Positions 46,043 to 55,649 of a stretch of 64,000 bases of DNA are shown piece after piece; within the stretch, counting starts at the first letter, position 1, and the number at the start of each line of letters is the position of its first letter. The notes beneath the pieces were generated by a model. That model was not told the origin of the DNA, did not search any database, and was given only the letters and a program-made list of their open reading frames with translations. Origin of the DNA: Onishia taeanensis (GTDB lineage Bacteria > Pseudomonadota > Gammaproteobacteria > Pseudomonadales > Halomonadaceae). The translations under genes were made by a program, and so were the position numbers. The DNA lies in NCBI RefSeq assembly GCF_013349955.1, contig NZ_JABVXC010000002.1, forward strand, positions 124,001-188,000, written 5' to 3'.

Positions 46043-46957
46043 ATGTCCCAGACCCTAACCGTTGGCCTGGTCCAACAGCGCGCCTGGCCCGACAAGGTAA
46101 AAAGCCTCGATGAGAGCGAAGCGGGTGTCCGCGAACTCGCGGCTCAGGGCGCCGAGCTGGTGCTGCTCCAGGAGCTGCATGCCAGCCACTATTTTTGTCA
46201 GTACGAGGACCCGGCGGTATTCGACCTGGCCGAGCCGCTTGACGGCCCGACCGGCAGCCGGCTGGCGGCACTGGCCGCCGAACTCGATATCGTGCTGGTC
46301 GGCTCGCTGTTCGAGCGCCGAGCCGCCGGGCTCTATCACAACACCGCCGTGGTCTATGACCGGGCCCAGGGCGCCGTCGGCCACTACCGCAAGATGCATA
46401 TTCCCGACGACCCCGGGTTTTACGAGAAATTCTACTTCACCCCGGGAGACGCCGAGGGCGTCGCCGCCGGAGACAGGCTGGGTGGCTTTGCGCCCATCGA
46501 CACCTCGGTGGGGCGCCTGGGCCTGCTGGTATGTTGGGACCAGTGGTACCCGGAGGCGGCCCGCCTGATGGCCCTGGCCGGCGCCGAGCTGCTGCTCTAT
46601 CCCACCGCCATCGGCTGGACGCCCGCCGACGACGACGCCGAGAAAACCCGCCAGAAGGACGCCTGGACGCTCATCCAGCGCGCCCATGGCGTTGCCAACG
46701 GTCTCCCGGTGGTGGTCGCCAACCGGGTCGGCCATGAACCCGATCACAGCGGCGCCAGCGATGGCATCGACTTCTGGGGGGGCAGCTTCGTCTGCGGCCC
46801 TCAGGGAGAACTGCTGGCCCATGCCGGCGAGGACAGCCAGCGGCTGCTGGCCGAGGTCGACATGCGCCGTGCCGAGGACACCCGGCGTATCTGGCCCTTC
46901 CTGCGCGACCGGCGCATCGATGCCTACGGCGATCTGACGCGCCGCTATCGCGACTAG
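46043..46957 (+). CDS. aguB: N-carbamoylputrescine amidohydrolase
   Basis: A 304-residue nitrilase-family hydrolase that releases putrescine, CO2 and ammonia from the AguA product. The catalytic triad is visible: Glu in LLQELHASHYF, Lys in HYRKMHIPDD and Cys164 in LLVCWDQWYPEA. LPTVWDD-type plant features are absent; the bacterial form with GFYEKFYFTPGD is present. AGGAGTG precedes ATG 46043. It is cotranscribed with aguA and followed by a terminator. Confidence 0.95.
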   Translation: MSQTLTVGLVQQRAWPDKVKSLDESEAGVRELAAQGAELVLLQELHASHYFCQYEDPAVFDLAEPLDGPTGSRLAALAAELDIVLVGSLFERRAAGLYHNTAVVYDRAQGAVGHYRKMHIPDDPGFYEKFYFTPGDAEGVAAGDRLGGFAPIDTSVGRLGLLVCWDQWYPEAARLMALAGAELLLYPTAIGWTPADDDAEKTRQKDAWTLIQRAHGVANGLPVVVANRVGHEPDHSGASDGIDFWGGSFVCGPQGELLAHAGEDSQRLLAEVDMRRAEDTRRIWPFLRDRRIDAYGDLTRRYRD

Positions 46958-47027
46958 GCGAAGGCTACGGGCACGCGGCTACCCCGGCGCCGCTCACTCG
47001 AAGCCCGGATCACCCCCCTCTATGAGG

Positions 47028-47061
47028 AAACCCCCACAGGCAAGGTCCATGGGGGTTTTCT
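47028..47061 (+). terminator. Rho-independent terminator of aguAB
   Basis: AAACCCCCA pairs with TGGGGGTTT (stem of 8-9 bp, 12-base loop) and is followed by TTCTT. It lies about 70 bases after the aguB stop and upstream of the convergent Nudix gene end. Confidence 0.85.
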
Positions 47062-47093
47062 TACAGCTTCCAGCTTCAAGCTTCCGACTGGGG

Positions 47094-48041
47094 TTACTTC
47101 CAGAAGTCGCGGATGGAAGCGATCCCCTGGGCACCCACGGCTCGCGCATGATTGGCATCGAAGCGGGTCATGCCCCCCAGCGCGAAGACCGGCATCGCCG
47201 CCGTCTCCACCAATTGCTGGAAGTCATGCCAGCCAAGCGGTGCCGCATCCGGATGGGTCGGCGTGGTGCGCAACGGCGATAGCGTCACGAAATCACAACC
47301 AATTCGGCCGGCCTGTTCCAGCTGCTCACTGTTGTGGGTCGAGGCAGACTGCCACTTGCCCTGGGCCAGCGGACGGCGCTCGAGACTCATCAGCCGCTCG
47401 CTGGTCAGGTGAATGCCATCGGCATCCACCTCATCGAGAAGCTCAGGCTCGCCATTGAGCAACAGGCGCGCCCCATGCTTACGGCACAGCGCCAGAGCGC
47501 CCTCGGCACGCGCTAGATAGGCATCGCGGTCCAACCGTTTGGCCCGCAGCTGAACCAGACGCACCTTGTCCTCGACCAGCGCCCGCTCGAGCTTGGTGAA
47601 GAAGACTTCCTCATCGTCCTCTTCGGCGGTGATCAGGCACTCTGTGGGCAGGATCACCGCCCGCAGGATCGGCAGGTTGGCCGCCGGGAAGGGATAGTTG
47701 AACAGGTCATTCTTGTCGACCCAGCGCACGGCCTGCCCCTCACGACCGAACGGCTCGCCAGCAAAGGCATGCACCTGCCAGACGTCGAGCAGGATATGCT
47801 TGTCGGGATACTCGTGATTGACCCGGATCAACGGCTGGGCACGCTGAATCTCGACGCCGAGCTCTTCATGCAGCTCGCGCTTCAGGGCCTCGAAGCCGGT
47901 TTCATAGGGCGCGAGCTTGCCGCCGGGAAACTCCCACAGGCCGCCTTGATCGACATTGGAGGGGCGCCGGGCGATCAACACCTGGGTCGTATCCTCGCTG
48001 ACGATGGCGGCGGCAGCCACATGTACCCTTCTCTTGACCAT
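47094..48041 (-). CDS. Nudix hydrolase fused to TenI/ThiE-like domain
   Basis: A 315-residue two-domain protein. The N-terminal MutT-type Nudix domain carries GGKLAPYETGFEALKRELHEELGV, the complete Nudix box, starting MVKRRVHVAAAAIV as in 8-oxo-dGTP diphosphatases. The C-terminal barrel resembles thiamine-phosphate synthase or TenI ([36 protein letters not shown]), but expected ThiE catalytic Asp and Lys residues are replaced. Such fusions occur next to argJ and secA in pseudomonads. The Nudix half likely cleans oxidised nucleotides; the other half's role is unknown. Confidence 0.92.
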   Translation of the reverse strand: MVKRRVHVAAAAIVSEDTTQVLIARRPSNVDQGGLWEFPGGKLAPYETGFEALKRELHEELGVEIQRAQPLIRVNHEYPDKHILLDVWQVHAFAGEPFGREGQAVRWVDKNDLFNYPFPAANLPILRAVILPTECLITAEEDDEEVFFTKLERALVEDKVRLVQLRAKRLDRDAYLARAEGALALCRKHGARLLLNGEPELLDEVDADGIHLTSERLMSLERRPLAQGKWQSASTHNSEQLEQAGRIGCDFVTLSPLRTTPTHPDAAPLGWHDFQQLVETAAMPVFALGGMTRFDANHARAVGAQGIASIRDFWK

Positions 48042-48119
48042 TGTGTGTATTACCTTTCAAACATGAATAACGCGCGACCCGAGGCCCCTGAGGGGCACCC
48101 CGGCAACAACAGGCCAGGC

Positions 48120-49343
48120 CTAGCTGCGGTAGTCGGCGTTGATGGAGACATAGTCGTGGGACAGATCTGAGGTCCAGACGGTGGCCTGGGCTTCTCCGCG
48201 TCCCAGTCGAATGCGGATAGGGATCTCCTCGCCCGCCATCACGGCGCTGCCGGCGGCCTCCGTATAGCCGTCGGCGCGTCCGCCCTGCTCGACCAGACGC
48301 ACATCGCCCAGGTCGATCACTACTCGATCGACATCGAAGTCCGCCACCGGGGCACGCCCCACCGCGGCCAAGATGCGCCCCCAGTTGGCATCCGAGGCAT
48401 AGAGCGCGGTCTTGACCAATGGCGAATGCGCGACCGTAAAGGCCACGTCCAGGGCTTCCTGACGTGAGGCGGCCCCTTCGACGTCGAGGGTCACAAACTT
48501 GGTTGCCCCCTCGCCATCGCGAATGATCGCCTGAGCAAGCTCGACCAGCACCTCATCGAGGGCGGCGCGAAAAGCCTCGAGCGCTTCGTCGCTCTCAAGC
48601 GTCGCGCCCTGTCCGGTAGCCACCAGCATGCAGGCATCGTTGGTGGAGGTATCACTGTCCACGGTGATGCAATTGAAGGAGCGACTGACGCCATCACGCA
48701 ACAAGGCCTCGAGCCGCTGCTGGGGAATGGCGGCGTCGGTCGCCACGAACCCGAGCATGGTGGCCATGTTGGGCTGAATCATCCCCGACCCTTTGCTGAT
48801 GCCGGCGATGGTGACCGTCTCACCATCGATGGTGAGCGAGCGGGTCGCGCCCTTGGGTCGGGTATCGGTGGTCAGAATACCCTCGGCCGCATCCTCCCAG
48901 CCATCTTCGCGAAGCGCCTCGAGGGCCTGGGGCAAGGCTCCCAGCAGTCGCTCCATGGGCATTGGCTCGCCAATCACACCGGTCGAGAACGGCAACACCG
49001 ACTCGCCTTCGACGCCGGTCAACCTTGCGAGCTCGTCGCAGCTGGCCTGGGCATCACGCATGCCGGCGGCACCGGTTCCGGCATTGGCATTGCCGGTATT
49101 GATCACGAAGTAGCGCGGGGCCAGGCCCCGCTCGCAGCGGGCCGACAGATGACGCTTGGCCACCTGAACCGGCGCCGCACAAAACGCATTGCGGGTGAAG
49201 GTACCGGCGACGCTGGCCCCTTCCGGCACATCGATCACTACCAGATCGCGACGCCCCGGTTTCTTGATACCCGCACTGGCGGTGCCAAGACGCAAGCCCT
49301 TGATCACCGGCATCTGCGGAAAGACCGTTTCCCCCACTGCCAT
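48120..49343 (-). CDS. argJ: Bifunctional ornithine acetyltransferase/N-acetylglutamate synthase
   Basis: A 407-residue enzyme of arginine synthesis that transfers acetyl from N-acetylornithine to glutamate. It is made as a precursor that self-cleaves before the Thr in MIQPNMATMLGFVATDA. Other motifs: GTFTRNAFCAAPV, NTGNANAGTGAAGM, FSTGVIGEPMP and ASDANWGRILAAVG. It is 48 bases after secA. Confidence 0.96.
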   Translation of the reverse strand: MAVGETVFPQMPVIKGLRLGTASAGIKKPGRRDLVVIDVPEGASVAGTFTRNAFCAAPVQVAKRHLSARCERGLAPRYFVINTGNANAGTGAAGMRDAQASCDELARLTGVEGESVLPFSTGVIGEPMPMERLLGALPQALEALREDGWEDAAEGILTTDTRPKGATRSLTIDGETVTIAGISKGSGMIQPNMATMLGFVATDAAIPQQRLEALLRDGVSRSFNCITVDSDTSTNDACMLVATGQGATLESDEALEAFRAALDEVLVELAQAIIRDGEGATKFVTLDVEGAASRQEALDVAFTVAHSPLVKTALYASDANWGRILAAVGRAPVADFDVDRVVIDLGDVRLVEQGGRADGYTEAAGSAVMAGEEIPIRIRLGRGEAQATVWTSDLSHDYVSINADYRS

Positions 49344-49391
49344 GCATTTACTCCCTGTTGCGTTTCCCGCCGGCGATGATGCCGACAGCGA

Positions 49392-52133
49392 TCAGTTAAG
49401 CGTGCCGTGACACTGCTTGTACTTCTTGCCGGACCCACAGGGGCAGGGTTCGTTGCGCCCCACCTTGGGCCCGTCGCGGCGCACCGGGCGACCATCGCCA
49501 CCCTCAGCAGCCGACTGTTCGGCCGGCGCCTCGGCGGTGCCCGCCGCGGCATCGTCACGTCGGCTGGCGGCGCCGGCCTGCTCACGAGCCAGCGTCTCAC
49601 GGCGCTGCTGTTCAAGCTCCTCGACCTCTTCCTGGCGACGCACCTGGACGTGACTCAGGATGCGCGTGATATCGGCCTTGATGTTGCTCAAAAGCCCCTG
49701 GAAAAGCTCGAACGCTTCGCGCTTGTATTCCTGCTTGGGATTCTTCTGGGCGTAGCCGCGAAGATGGATACCGCGACGCAGATGATCCATCGACTGGAGA
49801 TGCTCCTTCCAACGGGTATCCAGCACCTGCAGCATCACCTGCTTCTCGAAGCGACGCATCAGGGGCTCGCCGACGGCGGCCACCTTTTCCTCATACAGCT
49901 TGCGATGCGCCTCATACAGGCGCTCGCGCAACTGCTCCTCGCTCAGGCGGGCATCCTCGGCAGACCATTGGGTCACCGGAGTATCGAGATTGAACTCGGC
50001 CTTGAGGTGGGCCTCCAGTCCGGCGAGGTCCCACTGCTCGGGCAGGCTCTGGGGCGGCACGAAGTCGCTGATCGCCTCGCCCAGGACCTCGTCGCGAATG
50101 CCCAGCACATTCTCGGAGACATCTTCCGCCTCGAGGATGTCGTTGCGCTGCTCGTAAATCACGCGACGCTGGTCGTTGGCCACGTCATCGTATTCGAGCA
50201 ACTGCTTGCGGATATCGAAGTTGCGCCCCTCGACTTTCTTCTGGGCGCGTTCGACGGCATTGGAGACCATCTTGTGCTCGATGGCTTCACCGCGCTCGAG
50301 CCCCAGCGCCTGCATCAGCCGCTGGACCCGGTCGGAGCCGAACAGGCGCATCAGATTGTCTTCCAGCGACAGGAAGAAGCGCGTCGAGCCCGGATCCCCC
50401 TGACGACCGGAGCGACCGCGCAGCTGGTTATCGATGCGCCGAGACTCGTGGCGCTCGGAACCGACAACGTGCAGGCCACCGGCGGCCAGCACGGCATCGT
50501 GACGTTCCTGCCAGGCGGCCTTGATGGCTTCGATCTTGGCCTCATCGGGGCTGTCGAGCTCGGCGACCTCTGCCTCCCAGCTGCCACCGAGCATGATGTC
50601 GGTACCGCGACCGGCCATGTTGGTGGCGATGGTCACCGCGCCGGGGCGGCCGGCCTGCGCAATGATCTGGGCCTCGCTCTGGTGCTGCTTGGCGTTGAGC
50701 ACGTTGAAGCTCATATTGGCCTTGCGCATCAGCCCAGCCAGGTACTCCGAGGTTTCGATGGAGGCGGTACCGACCAGCACCGGGCGGCCGGCCTCGGTCT
50801 CTGCCTGCACATCCTTGATGATTGCCTCGAACTTCTCCTCGGCGGTCATGTAGACCAGATCATTCTGGTCACGACGGATCAACGGCCGGTTGGTGGGAAT
50901 CACCATCACATCCAGGCCATAGATCTGACGGAATTCGAAGGCCTCGGTATCGGCGGTCCCGGTCATGCCGGAAAGCTTGTCGTAGAGGCGGAAATAATTC
51001 TGGAAGGTGGTCGAGGCCAGGGTCTGGCTCTCGCGCTGCACGGTCACCCCTTCCTTGGCCTCGACCGCCTGGTGCAGACCCTCGGACCAGCGGCGGCCCG
51101 GCATGCTGCGCCCGGTGTGTTCATCGACGATCACCACCTGCCCGTCATCGATGATGTAGTCGATGTCGCGCTGGTAGAGGTGTCGCGCCCGCAGTGCCGA
51201 ATGCATGTGTTGAAGCAGGTTGAGGTTCTGGGCAGCGTAGAGGGAGTCATCCTCACCCAGCAGCCCTTCGCCGCGCAGCAGAGCCTCGACCTTGTGGTGC
51301 CCTTCCTCGGTGATCTCGACCTGCTTCTGCTTTTCATCGAGTATGAAGTCGCCCTCCGGCGGCACGTCATCGTCTTCGCTGTGCTCGCCTCGCACCAGGT
51401 CAGTTGCCAGGCGATCGACCACTTTGTAGAGCTCGGTATTTTCTTCCACCGGGCCGGAGATGATCAGCGGCGTGCGCGCCTCATCGATCAGGATGGAGTC
51501 GACCTCATCGACGATGGCGTAGTGGAGCCCACGCTGAACCTTGTCCTCCAGTGAGAAGGCCATGTTGTCGCGCAGATAGTCGAAGCCGTACTCGTTGTTG
51601 GTGCCATAGGTAATATCGCAGGCATAGGACTGGCGCTTTTCATCGGAATTCTGGCCGGAATAGATCGACCCCACCGATAGATCCAGGCTTTCGTAGAGCG
51701 GGCGCATCCACTCGGCGTCACGGCGTGCCAGATAGTCGTTGACCGTGACCACGTGCACGCCCTTGGCCGGCAGCGCATTCAGGTACACGGCAAGGGTGGC
51801 CACCAGGGTCTTACCCTCGCCGGTTTTCATCTCGGCAATACGGCCGGTGTTCAGCGCCAGGCCGCCAATCATCTGGACATCGAAATGGCGCATCCCCATG
51901 ACACGTTTGCTGGCCTCACGCACCACGGCGAAGGCCTCGGGCAGCAGGGCGTCGAGCGATTCCCCCGCCGCCAGACGCTCGCGAAACTCGCCGGTCTTGG
52001 CGCGCAGGGCGTCGTCGCCGAGGGACTCGAACTGCGCCTCCATGCCATTGATCTTGGCAACGACCTTGCCAAAGCGTTTGACCTCGCGGTCGTTCTTGGA
52101 GCCGACCACTTTGCGCAATAAATTATTGATCAT
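49392..52133 (-). CDS. secA: Protein translocase ATPase SecA
   Basis: A 913-residue motor of Sec-dependent export. Walker A is [13 protein letters not shown], Walker B near [20 protein letters not shown]; the helicase-like second domain has [12 protein letters not shown] and [20 protein letters not shown], the scaffold and wing follow, and the zinc end [14 protein letters not shown] lies at the C-terminus. I chose ATG 52133 ([20 protein letters not shown]) over a longer in-frame start, with GGA nine nt upstream. It is preceded by the leader ORF 52224-52568. Confidence 0.97.
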   Translation of the reverse strand: MINNLLRKVVGSKNDREVKRFGKVVAKINGMEAQFESLGDDALRAKTGEFRERLAAGESLDALLPEAFAVVREASKRVMGMRHFDVQMIGGLALNTGRIAEMKTGEGKTLVATLAVYLNALPAKGVHVVTVNDYLARRDAEWMRPLYESLDLSVGSIYSGQNSDEKRQSYACDITYGTNNEYGFDYLRDNMAFSLEDKVQRGLHYAIVDEVDSILIDEARTPLIISGPVEENTELYKVVDRLATDLVRGEHSEDDDVPPEGDFILDEKQKQVEITEEGHHKVEALLRGEGLLGEDDSLYAAQNLNLLQHMHSALRARHLYQRDIDYIIDDGQVVIVDEHTGRSMPGRRWSEGLHQAVEAKEGVTVQRESQTLASTTFQNYFRLYDKLSGMTGTADTEAFEFRQIYGLDVMVIPTNRPLIRRDQNDLVYMTAEEKFEAIIKDVQAETEAGRPVLVGTASIETSEYLAGLMRKANMSFNVLNAKQHQSEAQIIAQAGRPGAVTIATNMAGRGTDIMLGGSWEAEVAELDSPDEAKIEAIKAAWQERHDAVLAAGGLHVVGSERHESRRIDNQLRGRSGRQGDPGSTRFFLSLEDNLMRLFGSDRVQRLMQALGLERGEAIEHKMVSNAVERAQKKVEGRNFDIRKQLLEYDDVANDQRRVIYEQRNDILEAEDVSENVLGIRDEVLGEAISDFVPPQSLPEQWDLAGLEAHLKAEFNLDTPVTQWSAEDARLSEEQLRERLYEAHRKLYEEKVAAVGEPLMRRFEKQVMLQVLDTRWKEHLQSMDHLRRGIHLRGYAQKNPKQEYKREAFELFQGLLSNIKADITRILSHVQVRRQEEVEELEQQRRETLAREQAGAASRRDDAAAGTAEAPAEQSAAEGGDGRPVRRDGPKVGRNEPCPCGSGKKYKQCHGTLN

Positions 52134-52223
52134 GAAACGTCCGTTCTCTACCAAGTATCCGAATCCGGGCCTAGCACCTTGGCCAGGTACTGGCACCCAC
52201 TATCCACCCAACGGGCGGGCATC

Positions 52224-52568
52224 TCAGACGACTTGGCAAGGAGGGCCGCGACGGGTCAACACATCATGAGCGGCGGCGGGAACCCGTACCACATGACGTG
52301 GCAGCGGGCGACGCGGCAACTGAAGGCGCCAGCGGCGCAGCGGCCGCCAACGACGCTGGCTCGCCTGACGACGGCTTTCAGCGCGAATGACCGCCGGCGC
52401 CAGCCAGCAGATATGTACCACCCGTTCGACCAAGCGCACGCCGTCGGCCTGCACCAGGCCCGCCGGCAACAGGCAGCCCACCAGCAAGCCTGCCAACCAC
52501 CAGCGCGTGCGACGGCGCGAGGCCGTATCGGCAGGCCGACTTGGGCTAGCGTTAGTAGAGCCGTTCAT
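52224..52568 (-). CDS. Predicted secA leader: secretory protein ending in RGPP arrest-like motif
   Basis: A 114-residue ORF in the place held by secM in E. coli, between lpxC and secA, 90 bases before the secA ATG. It has a long polar N-region (with RRRTR), a hydrophobic core WWLAGLLVGCLLPAGL (23-38) and a likely signal peptidase site VQA-D after residue 41. The mature part is short, very rich in Arg and Trp, and ends TRRGPPCQVV with RGPP at 107-110, four residues from the stop. Codon use is ordinary for the genome. I propose a SecM-like arrest peptide; sequence similarity to SecM itself is absent. ATG 52568 has only a weak ribosome-binding site (GAGA). Confidence 0.7.
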   Translation of the reverse strand: MNGSTNASPSRPADTASRRRTRWWLAGLLVGCLLPAGLVQADGVRLVERVVHICWLAPAVIRAESRRQASQRRWRPLRRWRLQLPRRPLPRHVVRVPAAAHDVLTRRGPPCQVV

Positions 52569-52632
52569 GCTGTTGGAGGTCTCGCGGGCATGATAAATTG
52601 CCGGTTATCGATTGGCGTCAAAAGTGCAGCCC

Positions 52633-53124
52633 ATGAGTATAAAGGTTAAGCGTTTCCGCGCCCAGCCCGTCACGTCGCTGCTCGGCGGCCGCGGTAAACT
52701 CGGCGGCCTGATGCGCATGGCCGGCCTGATTGACCGGGCCCAGCAGGAACTGCGCGAACATCTTCCCGAAGAAGTCCGCGACCACGTGTTCGTGGGCGGT
52801 TACCGGGACGGCAAGCTGACCCTGATTACCGATCGCGCGGTCTGGCTCACCTGGCTACGCTACGAACAGCCTCGATTATTGGAGCTGCTGAAACGACGAC
52901 CGGAATTCGAGGCCGTGCTGGGATTTACGCTCAAGGTCCGCCCGATACGCCCTCCCAAGGCCCCGCCGCGCCATAGCCGGCGGCTTTCGACCAGCGCCGC
53001 CGGAGAAATTGCCAGCTGTGCCGAAGATACCGAAGATCCACGATTGAAACGCGCCCTGCAGCGCCTGGCCTCTCACGCCGACGACCATAACAAGCCCACG
53101 GATAACGACACGAAAAACGACTAG
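52633..53124 (+). CDS. dciA: DUF721 protein, DciA-type replicative helicase loader
   Basis: A 163-residue basic protein. The DUF721 domain fills the first 110 residues (VTSLLGGRGKLGGLMRMAGLIDRAQQELREHLP, VGGYRDGKLTLITDRAVWLTWLRY), followed by a hydrophilic tail. In P. aeruginosa the gene at this spot between secA and lpxC encodes DciA, the ancestral DnaB loader. ATG 52633 begins MSIKVKRFRAQP. It is divergent from the secA leader ORF, so they share an upstream region of 64 bases. Confidence 0.85.
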   Translation: MSIKVKRFRAQPVTSLLGGRGKLGGLMRMAGLIDRAQQELREHLPEEVRDHVFVGGYRDGKLTLITDRAVWLTWLRYEQPRLLELLKRRPEFEAVLGFTLKVRPIRPPKAPPRHSRRLSTSAAGEIASCAEDTEDPRLKRALQRLASHADDHNKPTDNDTKND

Positions 53125-53128
53125 CCGA

Positions 53129-53156
53129 AATGGCTCGGCAGGAATGGCTCGGCAGG
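53129..53156 (+). repeat. Two 14-bp tandem repeats after dciA
   Basis: AATGGCTCGGCAGG occurs twice head to tail just after the dciA stop codon. No function assigned; slippage is the simplest origin. Confidence 0.8.
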
Positions 53157-53305
53157 GCTAGCCCGGCCCGGGCGGTCTTGCAACACGCACTACCGATCTC
53201 GTCTCGACCTAGCCCGCAAGAGCTATCCTGCCAGCTGTCGCTCACGACTCACCCTGCCAGGCGTGCGAACGCGGGGTACTTGCAACGCGGAGTACCAGAA
53301 ACCTA

Positions 53306-53339
53306 CAAAAAACGCCGCTCCCCGAGAGGGAAACGGCGT
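53306..53339 (-). terminator. lpxC: Rho-independent terminator of lpxC
   Basis: On the minus strand GACGCCGTTTCCC pairs with GGGGAGCGGCGT and is followed by TTTTTTG. It lies about 75 bases beyond the lpxC stop. No comparable T run exists on the plus side, so it serves the minus-strand division and lpxC transcripts. Confidence 0.88.
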
Positions 53340-53413
53340 CAAGCAATAACGTCAGCCATGGCTATCCTGCCTGCCAGAGTGACGACTCGGCGAAGAGGCG
53401 CATGCCCCGGGCG

Positions 53414-54325
53414 TCAGGCCATGGCCGGCGCCGCGTAGGAGATCGGAGAAGTCTGGTGCGCATCCTCGAAGGTCACCAACTCCCAGGCGTCAGTCTGCGC
53501 CAGCATGGCGCGACAAAGCTGGTTGTTGAGCGCATGGCCGGACTTCACGCCGCGGAACTCGCCGATCAAGCTGTGACCGAGCTGATAGAGGTCACCGATG
53601 GCGTCCAGCACCTTGTGCTTGACGAATTCGTCGTCGTAACGCAGGCCGCCCTCGTTGACGATGCGATAATCATCCACCACCACGGCGTTATCCAGGCTAC
53701 CGCCCAGCGCCAGGTTCTGGGAGCGCAGGAATTCCAGGTCACGCATGAATCCAAAGGTGCGTGCGCGGGACACTTCCTTGACGAAGGAAGTGGTGGAGAA
53801 GTCCACGACCGCGGTCTGGTTGCGCAGCTCCGACACGGGATGGTCGAAATCGATGGAGAAGGAAACCTTAAAGCCGTGATGGGGCAGGAAAATGGCTTCC
53901 TTGTCACCATCGCGGACCACCACTTCGCGCTTGATGCGAATGAAGGTCTTGGCCGCCGCCTGCTCTTCGATGCCTGCCGACTGGATCAGGAACACGAAGG
54001 GACCTGCACTGCCGTCCATGATCGGAACTTCGCCAGCGCTCAGTTCGACGAAGACGTTGTCGATCCCCAGGCCCGCAAAGGCAGACATCAAGTGCTCGAC
54101 CGTCGCCACCTTGACGTCACCCTGAGACAGGGACGTACACAGCGAAGTGTCGGTCACGAGGTTGGCATTCGCCGGGATCTGCACTTCGGGAGAGAGATCG
54201 GTACGAACGAAGATGACGCCGGTATTGACCGGTGCCGGGCGCAGGGTCAGACAGACCTTTTCGCCCGAATGTAGACCCACGCCAGTAGCGCGGATGGTGT
54301 TCTTGAGAGTACGTTGCTTAATCAT
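53414..54325 (-). CDS. lpxC: UDP-3-O-acyl-N-acetylglucosamine deacetylase
   Basis: A 303-residue zinc enzyme committing UDP-GlcNAc derivatives to lipid A. Zinc ligands: His in [11 protein letters not shown], and His and Asp in [29 protein letters not shown] and [18 protein letters not shown] are conserved. ATG 54325 ([21 protein letters not shown]) is the family start. A promoter-like sequence lies at 54369-54397. Confidence 0.97.
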   Translation of the reverse strand: MIKQRTLKNTIRATGVGLHSGEKVCLTLRPAPVNTGVIFVRTDLSPEVQIPANANLVTDTSLCTSLSQGDVKVATVEHLMSAFAGLGIDNVFVELSAGEVPIMDGSAGPFVFLIQSAGIEEQAAAKTFIRIKREVVVRDGDKEAIFLPHHGFKVSFSIDFDHPVSELRNQTAVVDFSTTSFVKEVSRARTFGFMRDLEFLRSQNLALGGSLDNAVVVDDYRIVNEGGLRYDDEFVKHKVLDAIGDLYQLGHSLIGEFRGVKSGHALNNQLCRAMLAQTDAWELVTFEDAHQTSPISYAAPAMA

Positions 54326-54368
54326 GGGCAATCGCCGAGCCGTGATATGTAGTTATCAAACAGTGTTC

Positions 54369-54397
54369 ACTATACCATCGAACGAATGTTTCAACAA
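54369..54397 (-). promoter_or_regulatory. lpxC: Candidate lpxC promoter
   Basis: On the minus strand TTGTTG (54397-54392), 17-base spacer, TATAGT (54374-54369), about 44 bases before the lpxC start, in the ftsZ-lpxC gap. It would allow lpxC expression independent of ftsZ readthrough. Confidence 0.5.
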
Positions 54398-54440
54398 AGA
54401 AAACTCACCCCGGCGAACCCTATGTCAACAATAGATTGCC

Positions 54441-55616
54441 TCAATCGGCTTGACGACGCAGAAATGCCGGGATATCCAGGTAGTCATCCATATCCTTGGC
54501 CTTGCGCTGGTCGGCGCGGGCCTTGGCGGCTTCCTGGTCGGCCGTCTTGGCGGCCTGCTGACGCATCACTGCAGGCTGCTGCTGCAGAGTGCGATAATCG
54601 GTGGCCTCAGGACGTGAGGCTGCCGTTTCACGCGGGGCGGAGGCTGCCTTGGGTGCGCGACCATCGAGACCCGCCGCCACCACGGTGACACGCAGCTCGT
54701 CGGACATTTCCATATCAATGGAAGTTCCGACCACGATGGTGGCATCCTGAGAAGCAAACTCCTGAACCGTTGCACCGACGTCGTTGAACTCGCCGATGGA
54801 CAGATCCGGACCTGCCGTGATGTTGACAAGAATACCGCGGGCACCGTGCAGGTCGATATCCTCGAGCAGCGGGCTACGAATGGCCTTTTCTGCGGCCTCA
54901 CGCGCACGGTTCTCGCCGGTAGCACCACCGGTGCCCATCATCGCCATGCCCATCTCGGACATCACGGTTCGCACGTCGGCAAAGTCGACGTTGATGATAC
55001 CGGGGCTGGTGATCAGCTCGGCGATCCCCTGAACGGCGCCCAGCAGCACGTCATTGGCGGCGCTGAAAGCGGTCAGCAGGCTGGCGCTCTTGCCAAGCAC
55101 CGACAGCAGCTTCTCGTTGGGAATGGTGATCAGCGAGTCGACGTGCTCGGAGAGCTCTTTCATGCCCTCCTCAGCCGCGCGCATGCGCTTGGGCCCCTCG
55201 AAGGGGAACGGACGCGTCACCACGGCGACGGTCAGGATGCCAAGCTCCTTGGCCACCTGAGCGACCACCGGTGCACCGCCGGTACCGGTGCCACCCCCCA
55301 TGCCGGCGGTGATGAACACCATGTCGGCACCTTCCAGCAGTTCGGCGATCCGCTCACGATCTTCCATTGCTGCTTGGCGACCCACCTCGGGATTGGCACC
55401 CGCACCAAGCCCCTTGGTGATCTCGCTACCCAGCTGGAGAACGGTCTTGGCGGCCACTCGCTTGAGGGCCTGAGCATCGGTATTGGCACAGATGAACTCC
55501 ACGCCCTCGATGTTGCTCTCGACCATGTGATTGACGGCATTGCCACCGCCGCCACCAACACCGACCACCTTGATGACCGCACTGCTTGAAGGTGCGTTAT
55601 CAACCAGTTCGAACAT
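54441..55616 (-). CDS. ftsZ: Cell division protein FtsZ
   Basis: A 391-residue tubulin-like GTPase forming the division ring. GTP-binding motif [15 protein letters not shown], start with [16 protein letters not shown], and the T7 loop with [16 protein letters not shown] Gln/Ala/Lys-rich linker (about 315-375) leads to the C-terminal FtsA/ZipA-binding peptide [15 protein letters not shown]. It follows ftsA by 33 bases with GGAGACGGGG upstream. Confidence 0.98.
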   Translation of the reverse strand: MFELVDNAPSSSAVIKVVGVGGGGGNAVNHMVESNIEGVEFICANTDAQALKRVAAKTVLQLGSEITKGLGAGANPEVGRQAAMEDRERIAELLEGADMVFITAGMGGGTGTGGAPVVAQVAKELGILTVAVVTRPFPFEGPKRMRAAEEGMKELSEHVDSLITIPNEKLLSVLGKSASLLTAFSAANDVLLGAVQGIAELITSPGIINVDFADVRTVMSEMGMAMMGTGGATGENRAREAAEKAIRSPLLEDIDLHGARGILVNITAGPDLSIGEFNDVGATVQEFASQDATIVVGTSIDMEMSDELRVTVVAAGLDGRAPKAASAPRETAASRPEATDYRTLQQQPAVMRQQAAKTADQEAAKARADQRKAKDMDDYLDIPAFLRRQAD

Positions 55617-55649
55617 ATGCCCCGTCTCCTGGACCGCATGCGGTCCGTG

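Noticed and set aside
45328..46095. 255-codon minus-strand ORF
   Set aside because: Antisense to aguA and aguB, with no family features.
49407..51554. A 715-codon open frame on the plus strand
   Set aside because: It lies wholly inside secA on the other strand; the secA frame has full motif coverage. Long antisense frames are expected in GC-rich DNA.
52431..52623. SecM homology by sequence
   Set aside because: The ORF lacks the SecM arrest pattern FxxxxWIxxxxGIRAGP, so similarity is by position and type only; it is reported as a new candidate instead.
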